The notes under the pieces: model-generated
What the model was told of the DNA's origin: nothing
The model's database searches: none
The model's input: only the letters and a program-made list of their open reading frames with translations
Source: G963663525 sp963663525
GTDB taxonomy: Bacteria; Myxococcota_A; SURF-8; G963663525
Direction: 5' to 3'
Length of the DNA: 64,000 nt
NCBI GenBank assembly: GCA_963663525.2
Contig: CAXXHC010000004.1
Span: 372,001-436,000 of the forward strand
Program-made: the position numbers and the translations under genes
Shown: positions 50,519 to 59,046 of the stretch, in pieces
Layout: every line of letters begins with the position of its first letter
Position numbering within the stretch: position 1 is the stretch's first letter

Positions 50519-52837
50519 TTACGGGAAGCGAATCCCCAGCATGAATTCCAGCAGCATCCCGTGGGTGAGGCTGAAGTCGCCGCCCGAACAGTCGATGGGA
50601 TCGTCCCCCAAATCCACGGCGATCTGGCTTCTTTTCTCGCAGGCGAGTTTGTCGATAGCGCCTTTCGGCGCCAGACCGGTCATGCCGTAGCCAAAGGCGA
50701 ATTCCGCAGTAATTCCCAAATGTTTCACCGGGTAGAACGTGTAGCCGATAGGCAGTCGTGCATAGGATTCCAGGCCGTAGTCGATGGTGTCGCCCATCAG
50801 GTAGCCGCTGCGGATACCGAAGCCCAGGCTGGGAATCGCCCAGCGGTTGATGACCCACCGATGGTTGAATCCCATGTGCAATCCCAACATGTGAATCTGA
50901 TCGAGGCCGTTGCCGAACGATTCGTAGACGTAGGTCGGTTCCAGCGAAAAGGCCGCCCCGTCGCCACCCATGTCCAGTCCGAGCGCCACTACCGCGGCGT
51001 GGCGGGCGTCGATTTCTTCGTTGACGGCTTTGCTGCCTTTCATATAGTAGGCATAGCCTGATTTCGGTGCGAGTGTGAACCAGGGGAGTTCGAACTCTTT
51101 TTTTGCAGCCTCGTCCTCTTTCTGTTCGGAGTCTTTTCCGGCCTGGTCATCCTGCTTTTTCTCGGCTGGAGGTGCCGGTTTTTGCTGGGGTTTCGGTTGT
51201 TGCCGACCTCCATTTCCGTTTGCCGCTGCCCCCGCAGCCAGTACCGCTGGAGGGGGTGTTTTCTTCTTCTTTTCGGGTTCGGGAATCGTCAGCAGCACCC
51301 ATTGCCGTTTCGTTTCATCTTTGCCGAATTTCGGGGCTTGAATGGGGTTCACGAACCCTTCGACGGTCTTCCCGGCGGCAGTGCCTGCGGCTTCGTCGTA
51401 ATCCTTATCGACGACCGGTTGTTCCACGGATGCGAGGAAGCACTTTGCCTCGGGCGAGTAATAGTCCAGACGAACCCAGGGTTCTTTACGACTGCGGGCG
51501 ACGGTGGACATCAGCACCGCCGTTTCCGGAATCGGTGTATCGTTCGGGCAGGCCACTCTCTCTTCGACCCACTTTCCGCGCTTCACTTTTTTCAGACGCG
51601 CCAGTTCCTTCCGGTAGCTTCGAAGCGCCTTTTTTTCCTTTTTGGTTTTGAGGATTTCAAACTTGGCGTAGGAGGCCACGCGCTCGCGGATCGTCTTGTG
51701 CAGTTTGCGGCCCCGTTTCCCACCGTAAGCCTTGCCGTTGTCGTAAATCGGCGAATCGACGAGGATTTTCGGAAAGATTCCAAGCTGTTCCTCGATCAGT
51801 GGTTGCATTTGCTGCGGACTCTGAAATTCTCCCAGGCGCGTGCCTTTCCAGTCGAAAAGCACGCCTTTGGAAAGCGCATCCACCATCCACGGCGCGGCAT
51901 CGTTCTGCCCTGCGTCACAAGCGAAATTCCCCTGATTCCAGGTCGGAGGCGTACAGCGTTTGGGGTCCGAATACAATTTCAATGCCAGAAGGCTCAGCCC
52001 CCGCACCCCGTACTTGAACCCCAGGGCGCGCCATTCGTCGTATAGAGACGTGCAACGCTCGCAGTTCGGGGCATCGAATACTACGGCCAGCAGCCGAACG
52101 CCGGGAGTGGCCAGACGGTCTTTCACCGCGAGGGTTTCCGACTGCAACAGGCGCTCCAACTCCGTCTGCCCCGGATGGATTTCCGTGGAAGCGATCTCGC
52201 CGTTCCATTTGAGTTTTTTCATCAGGAAACCGAGAGCCTGTGCGCCCATTTCGCCGAGGTCTTCCTTCACGGCGACCTGGCCTTCGGCGCGCCCGAGCAC
52301 GTATTCTTCTTTTAAATCCCGGGCTTCCAGGATGATGTTCCAGCCTTCCACCACGCGTGTCAGCCGGGTATCGACAAGCCAGTCCGCCTGTACCGACTCC
52401 TGAACGAGTTGCAGGCAGGCCTGGTCGGAAAAGCAATCGTCACGTTGCTCGGTTTTGCTCAGGTGGGAAGCGACCGAGTCGGAGGGCTCCGAGGAAAGTT
52501 TCAGTTTCACAGTGTTTCGGACGACCGCCTGCATTTGCTGGTGGATATACGCCACGTCGTAGGCTTCCAGTCCGTCTCCGATGGGAGAAACCACATACAG
52601 CGTCTTTTTCGGCTCGACCGTCTGGGTGCTTTTGTCTGCAGCGAGTGAAGCAGGCTTTTTGGCACTCTCGCCGGAAATTGCAGGTTCATTGCCGACGGTT
52701 GACGTCGTTGGAGTGTCTTTTACGGCGGTGGGGGCTGGGGTCTGGCCATACGCTACGCCGGATAGCGTGCCGAAAATACAAAGCAAGCTTAAAACAAAGA
52801 ATCGTCGACCCGAACGTCGTTCTTTTCTCCCACTCAT
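50519..52837 (-). CDS. Envelope protein with thioredoxin-like segment and C-terminal outer-membrane barrel
   Basis: A 772-residue protein. A signal peptide ('FFVLSLLCIFGTLSGVAYG') is followed by a Thr/Pro/Ser linker. Residues about 75-215 include 'LYVVSPIGDGLEAYDVAYIHQQM' and 'DDCFSDQACLQLVQESVQADWLV'. A thioredoxin-like segment with a CxxC ('VVFDAPNCERCTSLYDEW', about 250-265) follows, then a Lys/Arg-rich region, then a low-complexity Pro/Gln/Lys stretch. The last about 190 residues are a barrel-like domain ('LGLHMGFNHRWVINRWAIPSLGFGIRSGY'). I do not recognise a family for the whole chain. The start at 52837 has GGAGGG 7 bases upstream. Confidence 0.65.
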   Translation of the reverse strand: MSGRKERRSGRRFFVLSLLCIFGTLSGVAYGQTPAPTAVKDTPTTSTVGNEPAISGESAKKPASLAADKSTQTVEPKKTLYVVSPIGDGLEAYDVAYIHQQMQAVVRNTVKLKLSSEPSDSVASHLSKTEQRDDCFSDQACLQLVQESVQADWLVDTRLTRVVEGWNIILEARDLKEEYVLGRAEGQVAVKEDLGEMGAQALGFLMKKLKWNGEIASTEIHPGQTELERLLQSETLAVKDRLATPGVRLLAVVFDAPNCERCTSLYDEWRALGFKYGVRGLSLLALKLYSDPKRCTPPTWNQGNFACDAGQNDAAPWMVDALSKGVLFDWKGTRLGEFQSPQQMQPLIEEQLGIFPKILVDSPIYDNGKAYGGKRGRKLHKTIRERVASYAKFEILKTKKEKKALRSYRKELARLKKVKRGKWVEERVACPNDTPIPETAVLMSTVARSRKEPWVRLDYYSPEAKCFLASVEQPVVDKDYDEAAGTAAGKTVEGFVNPIQAPKFGKDETKRQWVLLTIPEPEKKKKTPPPAVLAAGAAANGNGGRQQPKPQQKPAPPAEKKQDDQAGKDSEQKEDEAAKKEFELPWFTLAPKSGYAYYMKGSKAVNEEIDARHAAVVALGLDMGGDGAAFSLEPTYVYESFGNGLDQIHMLGLHMGFNHRWVINRWAIPSLGFGIRSGYLMGDTIDYGLESYARLPIGYTFYPVKHLGITAEFAFGYGMTGLAPKGAIDKLACEKRSQIAVDLGDDPIDCSGGDFSLTHGMLLEFMLGIRFP

Positions 52838-53111
52838 CCATCCCTCCCATCGATGCCGTGCATCGAAACCGGCATTTGTTTTTTCATGGTGCTGTGCGTG
52901 CGTTCATGCAAAATATTCTATTCGATAGGAAATGTAAACGAAGCGGTCGTACAAATCAAGTTCCGGAAGAGGAAAAGACAGCAAGAGCAAGACTTTCTTT
53001 CAGTGTGGCGACCTGGAATAGCCTTTTCTGGCGTGGAATGGTGAAATCTGACCGTTGAAGTGAATTTTCTGAAAAAATCAGACGCTAATGAAGCGGAGTT
53101 TTGTCTTTTTG

Positions 53112-53140
53112 TTGATTTTTTAAAGCTTATTTTCTATAAT
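53112..53140 (+). promoter_or_regulatory. sigma70 promoter of the candidate sRNA
   Basis: TTGATT (53112-53117), exactly 17 bases, then TATAAT (53135-53140), in a strongly AT-rich stretch. No protein gene follows on this strand. Confidence 0.6.
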
Positions 53141-53146
53141 TAAACA

Positions 53147-53229
53147 AAATTAAGTTCTTTTAGGTTACCTGGAGGCCCTTTTCCTCCACTCCCTGACCCG
53201 GAAAGCCCGCCCGCTTTTCGGGTTTTTTT
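53147..53229 (+). ncRNA. Candidate orphan small RNA
   Basis: About 83 bases between the TATAAT promoter and a strong terminator, with no open frame. It would contain a first hairpin TGGAGG/CCTCCA (53170-53188), carrying sequences like a ribosome binding site and its complement, then the terminator stem. The neighbours (minus-strand genes on both sides) do not explain a plus-strand unit here. The rest of the 52838-53246 gap shows no gene. Confidence 0.5.
53196..53229 (+). terminator. Strong rho-independent terminator of the candidate sRNA
   Basis: An 11-bp stem ACCCGGAAAGC/GCTTTTCGGGT (one G-T wobble) with loop CCGCCC, followed directly by seven T. Confidence 0.85.
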
Positions 53230-53246
53230 ATGCACGGATGAAAGTG

Positions 53247-55889
53247 TTACTTCGACCGCCGCCGCTGCTTCCGATACGCGCCATTTTTAGAGGAGGACGC
53301 ATTTTCTTTCGGAGCGACCGAAGAGCGAAACCGTGTGTCAATTTTATTGATTTCGGTGTCTCGGCAAAGTTCTGGGGAAAAGCCGAACACGGTTTGCAGA
53401 ATTTCCAGAGGTTTCACGCTGCCCCGCGTGTCGTTGATGATTTCCGCCGTGACGTTGTGTCCGTCTGTCTCGATGTTTCGCAAACGCTCTTTCAGATTGT
53501 AGGGACGCGGTTTGCCTTTGGCGATGCGCTCGACGATCACTTCCTTTGCCGAACGGTAGTTTGCGAGCGCGTCGGAAATGGCGTTTTCTTCCACGTTTTC
53601 AGGGGGTTGGAAGGAAAACGTCATTGTCTCGATGGATTCCGAAAGAGAGGGCGCATGGCGCGGAACATCGATGGCGTCGAGCAGGTCGAAGCCATTGGGC
53701 AGGGCGTGACGCAGGCGTTCGAGAATGGCGGCGGTCGGCAGGGCGTCCATCGTTTCGGCGTCGAAGAACTCGCCGTTTGAAGAGACTCCGACAGGCAGCG
53801 CCGGACCGAACGCGACGCGCGGTGAAGGATGAAAACCTTCCGACATGACCAGAGAAATCCCGGCCCGGCGAAAGGCGCGGATCACCGCTTTCATCGTATC
53901 CAGATGTCCCATGAACACCGCCCGGTCCCGCTTCGCCATTTTGAAGCGGACCTTGCGGCGTTCGCCCGGTTTCGCGGGGGGAATCGGCGCTTGGCATGTA
54001 GCCTCGGCGAGGCGGACGTGCTCGGGGGTGTCGCCTCGTTTCATCTCGGGAAGATAGACCTGCCGTTTCGCCTTGCCGGTGGAGCAGACGCCACAATGGT
54101 AGCAGGTTCCATACGAGCAATCCGGACGGTGCTCTTCGGCGTGGGCGAGCTTCCATTCCTCTTGTAGAAAGCTCTTTTTCGGTCCGAAGTTCAGATGGTC
54201 CCAGGGTAGGGAGGCTGCGGGATCGATGGCTTCGAGCCACTGCCGCAGGGTCATGCCGCAGTCCTCGAACGCTTTTTCCCACAGCGCGGGGTCGTGATGG
54301 TCGCTCCAGGCGTCAAAGCGTGCACCCGCCCGATAGGCGCGTTCGATGACGTCCGCCAGGCGGCGATCTCCCCGCGAAAACGCCATTTCCAGCAGGCTGG
54401 AGTGGGAGTCGTGGAATTTGAACTGGATTTTCCTGCGTTTCAACTCCCCGAAAAGCAGAGACTGACGGCGGCGGATTTCGTCGCGGTCGATGGCTTCGGC
54501 CCACTGAAACGGCGTGTGGGGTTTGGGCACGAAAGTAGACACCGAAACCGTCACCTGCGCACCTTTTTTGTAACGGCGGGCGGCAAAACGTGCCCGTTCG
54601 GCCAGATCGACGATGGCGTGCAGGTCGTCGTCGGTTTCGGTGGGCAGACCGATCATGAAATACAGTTTCAGGCGTTGCCATCCCAGACGAAAGGCGCGGT
54701 CTACCGAGGCCAGCAGGTCGTCGTCGGTGTTGCCTTTGTTGATGACCCGTCGCAGCCGCTCGCTTCCCGCTTCGGGAGCCAGCGTGAAGCCGCCCTTGCG
54801 TTCGCTGCCCAGCAGGTGCAGGAGACTTTCCTCCAGCGCTTCGACACGCAACGAAGGCAGTTGCAAATCCACCCGGCGGGGACGCACGAGGCCGTCCAGA
54901 CTTTCCAGGAGCGGGTTGAGGCAACCGTAATCCCCGGCGGAAAGAGAAAGCAGGCTCAGCGTGGTTTCCCCCGTATTTTCAAGACCTTGCCGGGCAAGAT
55001 CGAATACGGTTGCCGGAGTGCGCTGGCGCACGGGGCGATACAGCTGGCTCGCCTGGCAAAACCGGCATCCACGAGCGCAGCCGCGTTGGATTTCCACGGC
55101 GTAACGGTCGTGTACCGGGGTGATGTTGGGGGCAGGAGGACGCACGGGAAACGGCGTGTGGTCGAGATCCGCCACGGCGGCGCGTCGCACGGTGGGGCGT
55201 TCGGGGTCGAGTGGAGTGATCCCCGCGAAGCGTCCGTTTTCGTAACGCGGCGTGAAGCGCGACGGGACGTAAAATCCCTCGATTTTTGCAAGATTTTCAA
55301 GCAGTTGTGCGCGGGATTCTCCCCGCGTTTTTTGTGCGATCACGGCGTCTGCGAGTGTGAGAACGGCTTCTTCGCCTTCGCCCAGCACGAACAGGTCGAA
55401 GAACTCGGCCAGTGGCTCGGGATTGGCGGCATTGGGACCGCCGCCGACGATCAACGGATGATTTTCGTTCCGCTCGGATGCGCGCAACGGCAGTCCCGCG
55501 AGATCCAGAATCGCCAGCACGTTGGAGTAACTCAGGTCGTATTGCAAGGTGAAGCCGAGCACGTCGAAGCGGTCCAGTGGGTCGCCGGATTCCAGCGCGA
55601 ACAGGGGTTCGTTTTCGCGACGAAGTACCTCTTCGAAATCCGGCCATGGGGAATATACCCGTTCGCACCAGGTGTCGGGGCGGTCGTTGAGGATTTCGTA
55701 CAGAATTTTCAGCCCCACATGACTGAAGGCGACCTCGTAGACGTCGGGAAAAGCCAGCGCCAGACGCAACGAGACATTGGCGGCGGATTTGACCACGGCG
55801 TTGACTTCGTTGCCGAGGTATCGTCCCGGTTTTTCTACTTGTCTTAGCAATGCATTGCGTTTGCGGATTTTACGGGGTTCGTGATCCAT
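53247..55889 (-). CDS. TIGR03960/TIGR03936 fusion: B12-binding-like radical SAM protein
   Basis: An 880-residue protein. An N-terminal B12-binding-like region (about 30-200) is followed by a radical SAM domain with the CxxxCxxC cluster 'CARGCRFC' (C271/C275/C278). A Cys motif 'DCSYGTCYHCGVCS' comes near 600. The C-terminal part is the 'radical-SAM linked' domain (TIGR03936/DUF2344) with 'FMGHLDTMKAVIRAFRRAG' and 'SEGFHPSPRVAFGPALPVG'. TIGR03936 usually is a separate protein; here both are fused, as is known in other bacteria. Its physiological role is unknown; a tRNA/rRNA modification role is often guessed. No operon partner is adjacent. Confidence 0.88.
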   Translation of the reverse strand: MDHEPRKIRKRNALLRQVEKPGRYLGNEVNAVVKSAANVSLRLALAFPDVYEVAFSHVGLKILYEILNDRPDTWCERVYSPWPDFEEVLRRENEPLFALESGDPLDRFDVLGFTLQYDLSYSNVLAILDLAGLPLRASERNENHPLIVGGGPNAANPEPLAEFFDLFVLGEGEEAVLTLADAVIAQKTRGESRAQLLENLAKIEGFYVPSRFTPRYENGRFAGITPLDPERPTVRRAAVADLDHTPFPVRPPAPNITPVHDRYAVEIQRGCARGCRFCQASQLYRPVRQRTPATVFDLARQGLENTGETTLSLLSLSAGDYGCLNPLLESLDGLVRPRRVDLQLPSLRVEALEESLLHLLGSERKGGFTLAPEAGSERLRRVINKGNTDDDLLASVDRAFRLGWQRLKLYFMIGLPTETDDDLHAIVDLAERARFAARRYKKGAQVTVSVSTFVPKPHTPFQWAEAIDRDEIRRRQSLLFGELKRRKIQFKFHDSHSSLLEMAFSRGDRRLADVIERAYRAGARFDAWSDHHDPALWEKAFEDCGMTLRQWLEAIDPAASLPWDHLNFGPKKSFLQEEWKLAHAEEHRPDCSYGTCYHCGVCSTGKAKRQVYLPEMKRGDTPEHVRLAEATCQAPIPPAKPGERRKVRFKMAKRDRAVFMGHLDTMKAVIRAFRRAGISLVMSEGFHPSPRVAFGPALPVGVSSNGEFFDAETMDALPTAAILERLRHALPNGFDLLDAIDVPRHAPSLSESIETMTFSFQPPENVEENAISDALANYRSAKEVIVERIAKGKPRPYNLKERLRNIETDGHNVTAEIINDTRGSVKPLEILQTVFGFSPELCRDTEINKIDTRFRSSVAPKENASSSKNGAYRKQRRRSK

Positions 55890-56036
55890 ACACCATCTCG
55901 CTGGTCGTTCGTCGAAACAGGAAGTTGCGTAAATTCATGGTGTTTTCGGGAAGCGGTCCCAAAAACCGGCCTACCCTAGCATGGGAGGTTTTTTAGACCT
56001 AACAAAAAAATCAGGATCGTGCGGCAAGTTGATTCT

Positions 56037-56207
56037 GGGTGCATCACAAGAAATTGTCACTTTGCAAAAAAAACGCTCATGGCGAGTGATTTGCGAAGCA
56101 AATCGTATCGAGTCATCTCATTTACTCCTCGATACACCGCCCTAAGGGCGGCACTCGGAGTGAGCGGTATGCAATCTGAGTGAAATGACAATATCCTATG
56201 ATGCACC
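56037..56207 (-). mobile_element. MITE-like element (GGTGCATCA ends), copy 2
   Basis: A 171-bp element, inverted relative to 45550-45719. Terminal repeats: GGGTGCATCACAAGAAATTG at the left, CAATATCCTATGATGCACC at the right. Internal palindromes: GATTTGC/GCAAATC and CCGCCC/GGGCGG. The rest of the 55890-56379 gap (AT-rich near 56260-56360) shows no gene. Confidence 0.8.
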
Positions 56208-56379
56208 ATTGCGGCAAGGAGCGGAATTTTTCAAGACCTTTTCAAACGATACGATAACGATACGATAGGGAAGGGGAAGGCTGTTTTGTGGTGAAGTGGA
56301 AGAAAATGTCTTGAAAATGCACATGATTTTTAATATAATGTAAACTTATTGAGACGGATTTGTCAACGAAAGGATAAAA

Positions 56380-57225
56380 ATGTTAAGCCGCATCTCTTTA
56401 AAGGTAGTCGTTGTCTGCGCCGTTTTATTCGGGGTTCAATCGTTTGCGTGGGCCCAGGTTCAGATGATTCTTCCGTCGTCCAGCGTAGTGGAAAAGGATG
56501 GAGATAAAAACGTCCGGCTGGACATTCGTTTCGCGCGTCCCTTCGAAGGAGGGGTTGTTGCGATGGAAAAACCGAATAAATTCGGAGTGATGCGGCAAGG
56601 GAAAAAGTTCGACCTGATGTACCTCGTCAAGCCGATTCCCATCAAGGGACAACAGGCGTTTGAGGTGTACTATCCCATCAATTCGCCGGGGGACTATATC
56701 TTTTACCTTGAGCCTCAAACCTGGTTCGACTCGAAACAGGAAAGCCTGCACGTGCAGCCGACGAAGATCGTCGTCAACGCCCATGGTATGGAGTCGGGAT
56801 GGGACGACGAACTGCAGGAAAAGGCCGAAATCCTTCCCCTGGCCCAGCCTTATGCGCTTTGGAAGGGCAATAGTTTTCGGGGGATCGTCAAATTTCGGCA
56901 AAAAGCCGTGCCTTTCGCCAAAGTGCACGTCGTGTATTTCAACGAAAAAAACGATCTTACCACGCCGATCCTTCCTCTCGTCGATCAGGTGGTGAAGGCC
57001 GACGCCAACGGCGTGTTCGCCTACACTCCGCCGAAAGCCGGATGGTGGGGGTTTAAAGCGGACATCCCCACCGGCAAACGCTGGAAGTACCAAGGCCGGG
57101 TTTATCCCCTGTTCTACAATCCCATTATCTGGGTGCAAGTCACCGATTTTCCGGAGAAAAATTCCGATTCCTCGAAGGAAGAAGGCGCAAACCCGAGTGA
57201 GGTGCCGTTCCTCGATTTCGAGTGA
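56380..57225 (+). CDS. DUF4198-type exported protein
   Basis: A 281-residue protein with a signal peptide ('VVVVCAVLFGVQSFAWA') and the DUF4198 layout: 'MILPSSSVVEKDGDKNVRLDIRFARPFEGG', a 'GDYIFYLEPQTWFDSKQESLHVQPTKIVVNAHG' strand region and a C-terminal 'VKADANGVFAYTPPKAGWWGFKAD' motif. Such proteins are periplasmic and are sometimes linked with cobalt or nickel uptake; no transporter genes are beside it. AAGGA lies 6 bases before ATG 56380. Confidence 0.75.
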   Translation: MLSRISLKVVVVCAVLFGVQSFAWAQVQMILPSSSVVEKDGDKNVRLDIRFARPFEGGVVAMEKPNKFGVMRQGKKFDLMYLVKPIPIKGQQAFEVYYPINSPGDYIFYLEPQTWFDSKQESLHVQPTKIVVNAHGMESGWDDELQEKAEILPLAQPYALWKGNSFRGIVKFRQKAVPFAKVHVVYFNEKNDLTTPILPLVDQVVKADANGVFAYTPPKAGWWGFKADIPTGKRWKYQGRVYPLFYNPIIWVQVTDFPEKNSDSSKEEGANPSEVPFLDFE

Positions 57226-57470
57226 TCCCTCGTGACGAATACTATGATTCGTTGGGAAACCCCGATTTGTTGTGAAAACAAATCCTTGAGGCGTTTTTGA
57301 CGGAAACCTCCGTTTGTTGCCTTTCCTGCGTTTTTATGCTAGAAACGGCCTGATTTCACGGTGCGACACCAACGCGTTCGTGCTGGGTGATTAAAAAACA
57401 ATAGTATTCTTCCGTGGTTATGTCAGGTTCCGTAGTGAGCCATCCCGGCTGCGTGGAGTCGGGAAGCGTG

Positions 57471-58157
57471 ATGCGGAACCCCACGTCTCCGAAAAAATCT
57501 CGAAAAACCGCCTATCTGACGTCGGAAAACCGTGCTTCGAAAGTCGAAGAATGGCTTGCCGCGCTCGAAGGCATGAAGGGACGCAAGCCGCTGCCGTCGC
57601 TGGATCGTTCGGCGCTGGTGCTCGTGGATCTCCAACGGATCTTTTGTTCCGCCGAATCCCCAGCCTACCTTCCCGCGTTTGAAGGTATCCGCGAATCCCT
57701 CCATGAGTTGATCTGTGGTTTCCGGGATGCCGGACGTCCTGTGCTGGCGACCCGGCACGTGCACCCCGAAGGAGAATCGGGTTCGCTGATCGGGTATTTT
57801 TTCGGGCGGCTTCTTACGGATGACGACCCCCTCTCGAGGATTCTGCCGGAGTTTTCCAGCGAGTCCATCCCCGTTTTCGACAAATCCTCCCACGCCTGTT
57901 TCGCAAGCGCTCTGCCCGAAGTGTTGGCTCCCTGCGAAACCATCGTCCTCGCCGGAGTGCAGACGCCGTTGTGCGTGCTGTCTACGGCGCTTGATCTCGC
58001 GCGGGTGAAAAAAATTCCCGTCGTTGTTGCCGACGCCACCGCCTCTCCTGACGAAGCCGGGCATATGGCGGCGTTGAATGTCCTTGCCCACGGGCACGCC
58101 CACGTGGCCTCGATAGAGGAAATCGCGGCGGTGCTGCATGGAGGCGTCGATGGTTGA
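57471..58157 (+). CDS. Isochorismatase-like cysteine hydrolase
   Basis: A 228-residue hydrolase of the isochorismatase/nicotinamidase superfamily. The catalytic triad is visible: Asp in 'ALVLVDLQ', Lys in 'VFDKSSHACF' and Cys in 'GVQTPLCVLST'. A 'TRHVHPEGESGS' segment provides metal/substrate loops. ATG 57471 is chosen because GGGAAG lies upstream; ATG 57420 would add 17 residues without a ribosome binding site. It overlaps the flavoprotein gene by 8 bases, starting a three-gene cassette. The substrate is unknown. Confidence 0.8.
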   Translation: MRNPTSPKKSRKTAYLTSENRASKVEEWLAALEGMKGRKPLPSLDRSALVLVDLQRIFCSAESPAYLPAFEGIRESLHELICGFRDAGRPVLATRHVHPEGESGSLIGYFFGRLLTDDDPLSRILPEFSSESIPVFDKSSHACFASALPEVLAPCETIVLAGVQTPLCVLSTALDLARVKKIPVVVADATASPDEAGHMAALNVLAHGHAHVASIEEIAAVLHGGVDG

Positions 58158-59043
58158 GCGCTGCCAGCTTGCCATCGTCGGTGGGGGACCGGCGGGACTT
58201 TCGGCGGCGATCCAGGCCGCACGTGACGGCTTGCAAGTCCGCCTGTTTTCCGGTGAAAAACCGGGGGGACTGGTCCGTGCGGCGCATCGGCTGGACAACC
58301 TTCCCGGCTTCCCGGATGGCATCCCTGGCGATATTTTGGCCGACCGACTGGTCGGCCAAACAAAGATTTTCGGGGTGTCCATTGCCTGCGAAACCGTGGA
58401 ACATGTGGACCACAAAGAGCTTTTCCGGCTTCGAACCACCGGAGGCATCATCGAGTCCGACTGCCTTCTGCTGGCGACCGGCACCCTCCCGGCGAGGTGG
58501 TCCATGCCGCTGCCGGAAGGGAATCTCAACCGTCTGCACCGGGACGCACGCGGACTGCCTCCCACCCTCGAAGGCCGCCGGGTGGTGGTGGTCGGTGGGG
58601 GGGAAGCCGCCCTGGATGCCGCCCTCGTGGCGGCGGACCGAGGAGCCGAGGTTGCGGTTTGGATACGGGGCCGGGCTCCGAAAGCTCCGGCACGGCTCGT
58701 CGAGGAAACCGAAGCGGCGGGAATCCGGCTGGAAACCGGGTTGAAACTCGTGGACGTGAAAGAGTCAGACGAAAAACTACACGTTCGACTGTTGCACGGC
58801 GACGAGGAATCCACCCGCGATCTCGATCACCTCGTGCTTTCCATCGGTCGGATTCCCGATGCGAAACTGTACACCGATCTCACGGGAGAAATGGTTCTCC
58901 CTCGCGATATCGCAACACACATACAGGGCCTGTTCCTTGCCGGAGACCTGATCCGGCGCAGGGATCGCTTTGTCGCCACCGCCATGGGCGACGGTCAGCG
59001 CGTGGCCCGCAACGTTTTGGAATTTCTGGAGAAAAAGGAGTAA
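58150..59043 (+). CDS. Thioredoxin-reductase-like FAD/NAD(P)-dependent oxidoreductase lacking CxxC
   Basis: A 297-residue two-dinucleotide-domain flavoprotein. FAD motif 'LAIVGGGPAGLSAAIQAARDG' (about 8-28), NAD(P) motif 'VVVVGGGEAALDAALVAADRG' (about 150-170), and 'HIQGLFLAGDLIRRRDRFVATAMGDGQ' with the usual FAD-binding Asp near the C-terminus. The redox-active CxxC of thioredoxin reductase, expected between the two domains, is absent: 'LHRDARGLPPTLEG' takes its place. So it should pass electrons to a partner other than thioredoxin. The start (GGAGG 5 bases upstream) overlaps the preceding gene; the radical SAM gene begins 3 bases after its stop. Confidence 0.83.
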   Translation: MVERCQLAIVGGGPAGLSAAIQAARDGLQVRLFSGEKPGGLVRAAHRLDNLPGFPDGIPGDILADRLVGQTKIFGVSIACETVEHVDHKELFRLRTTGGIIESDCLLLATGTLPARWSMPLPEGNLNRLHRDARGLPPTLEGRRVVVVGGGEAALDAALVAADRGAEVAVWIRGRAPKAPARLVEETEAAGIRLETGLKLVDVKESDEKLHVRLLHGDEESTRDLDHLVLSIGRIPDAKLYTDLTGEMVLPRDIATHIQGLFLAGDLIRRRDRFVATAMGDGQRVARNVLEFLEKKE

Positions 59044-59046
59044 GTC

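Noticed and set aside
54294..55847. 517-codon plus-strand frame across the radical SAM fusion
   Set aside because: Antisense shadow of a gene with a clear cluster motif.
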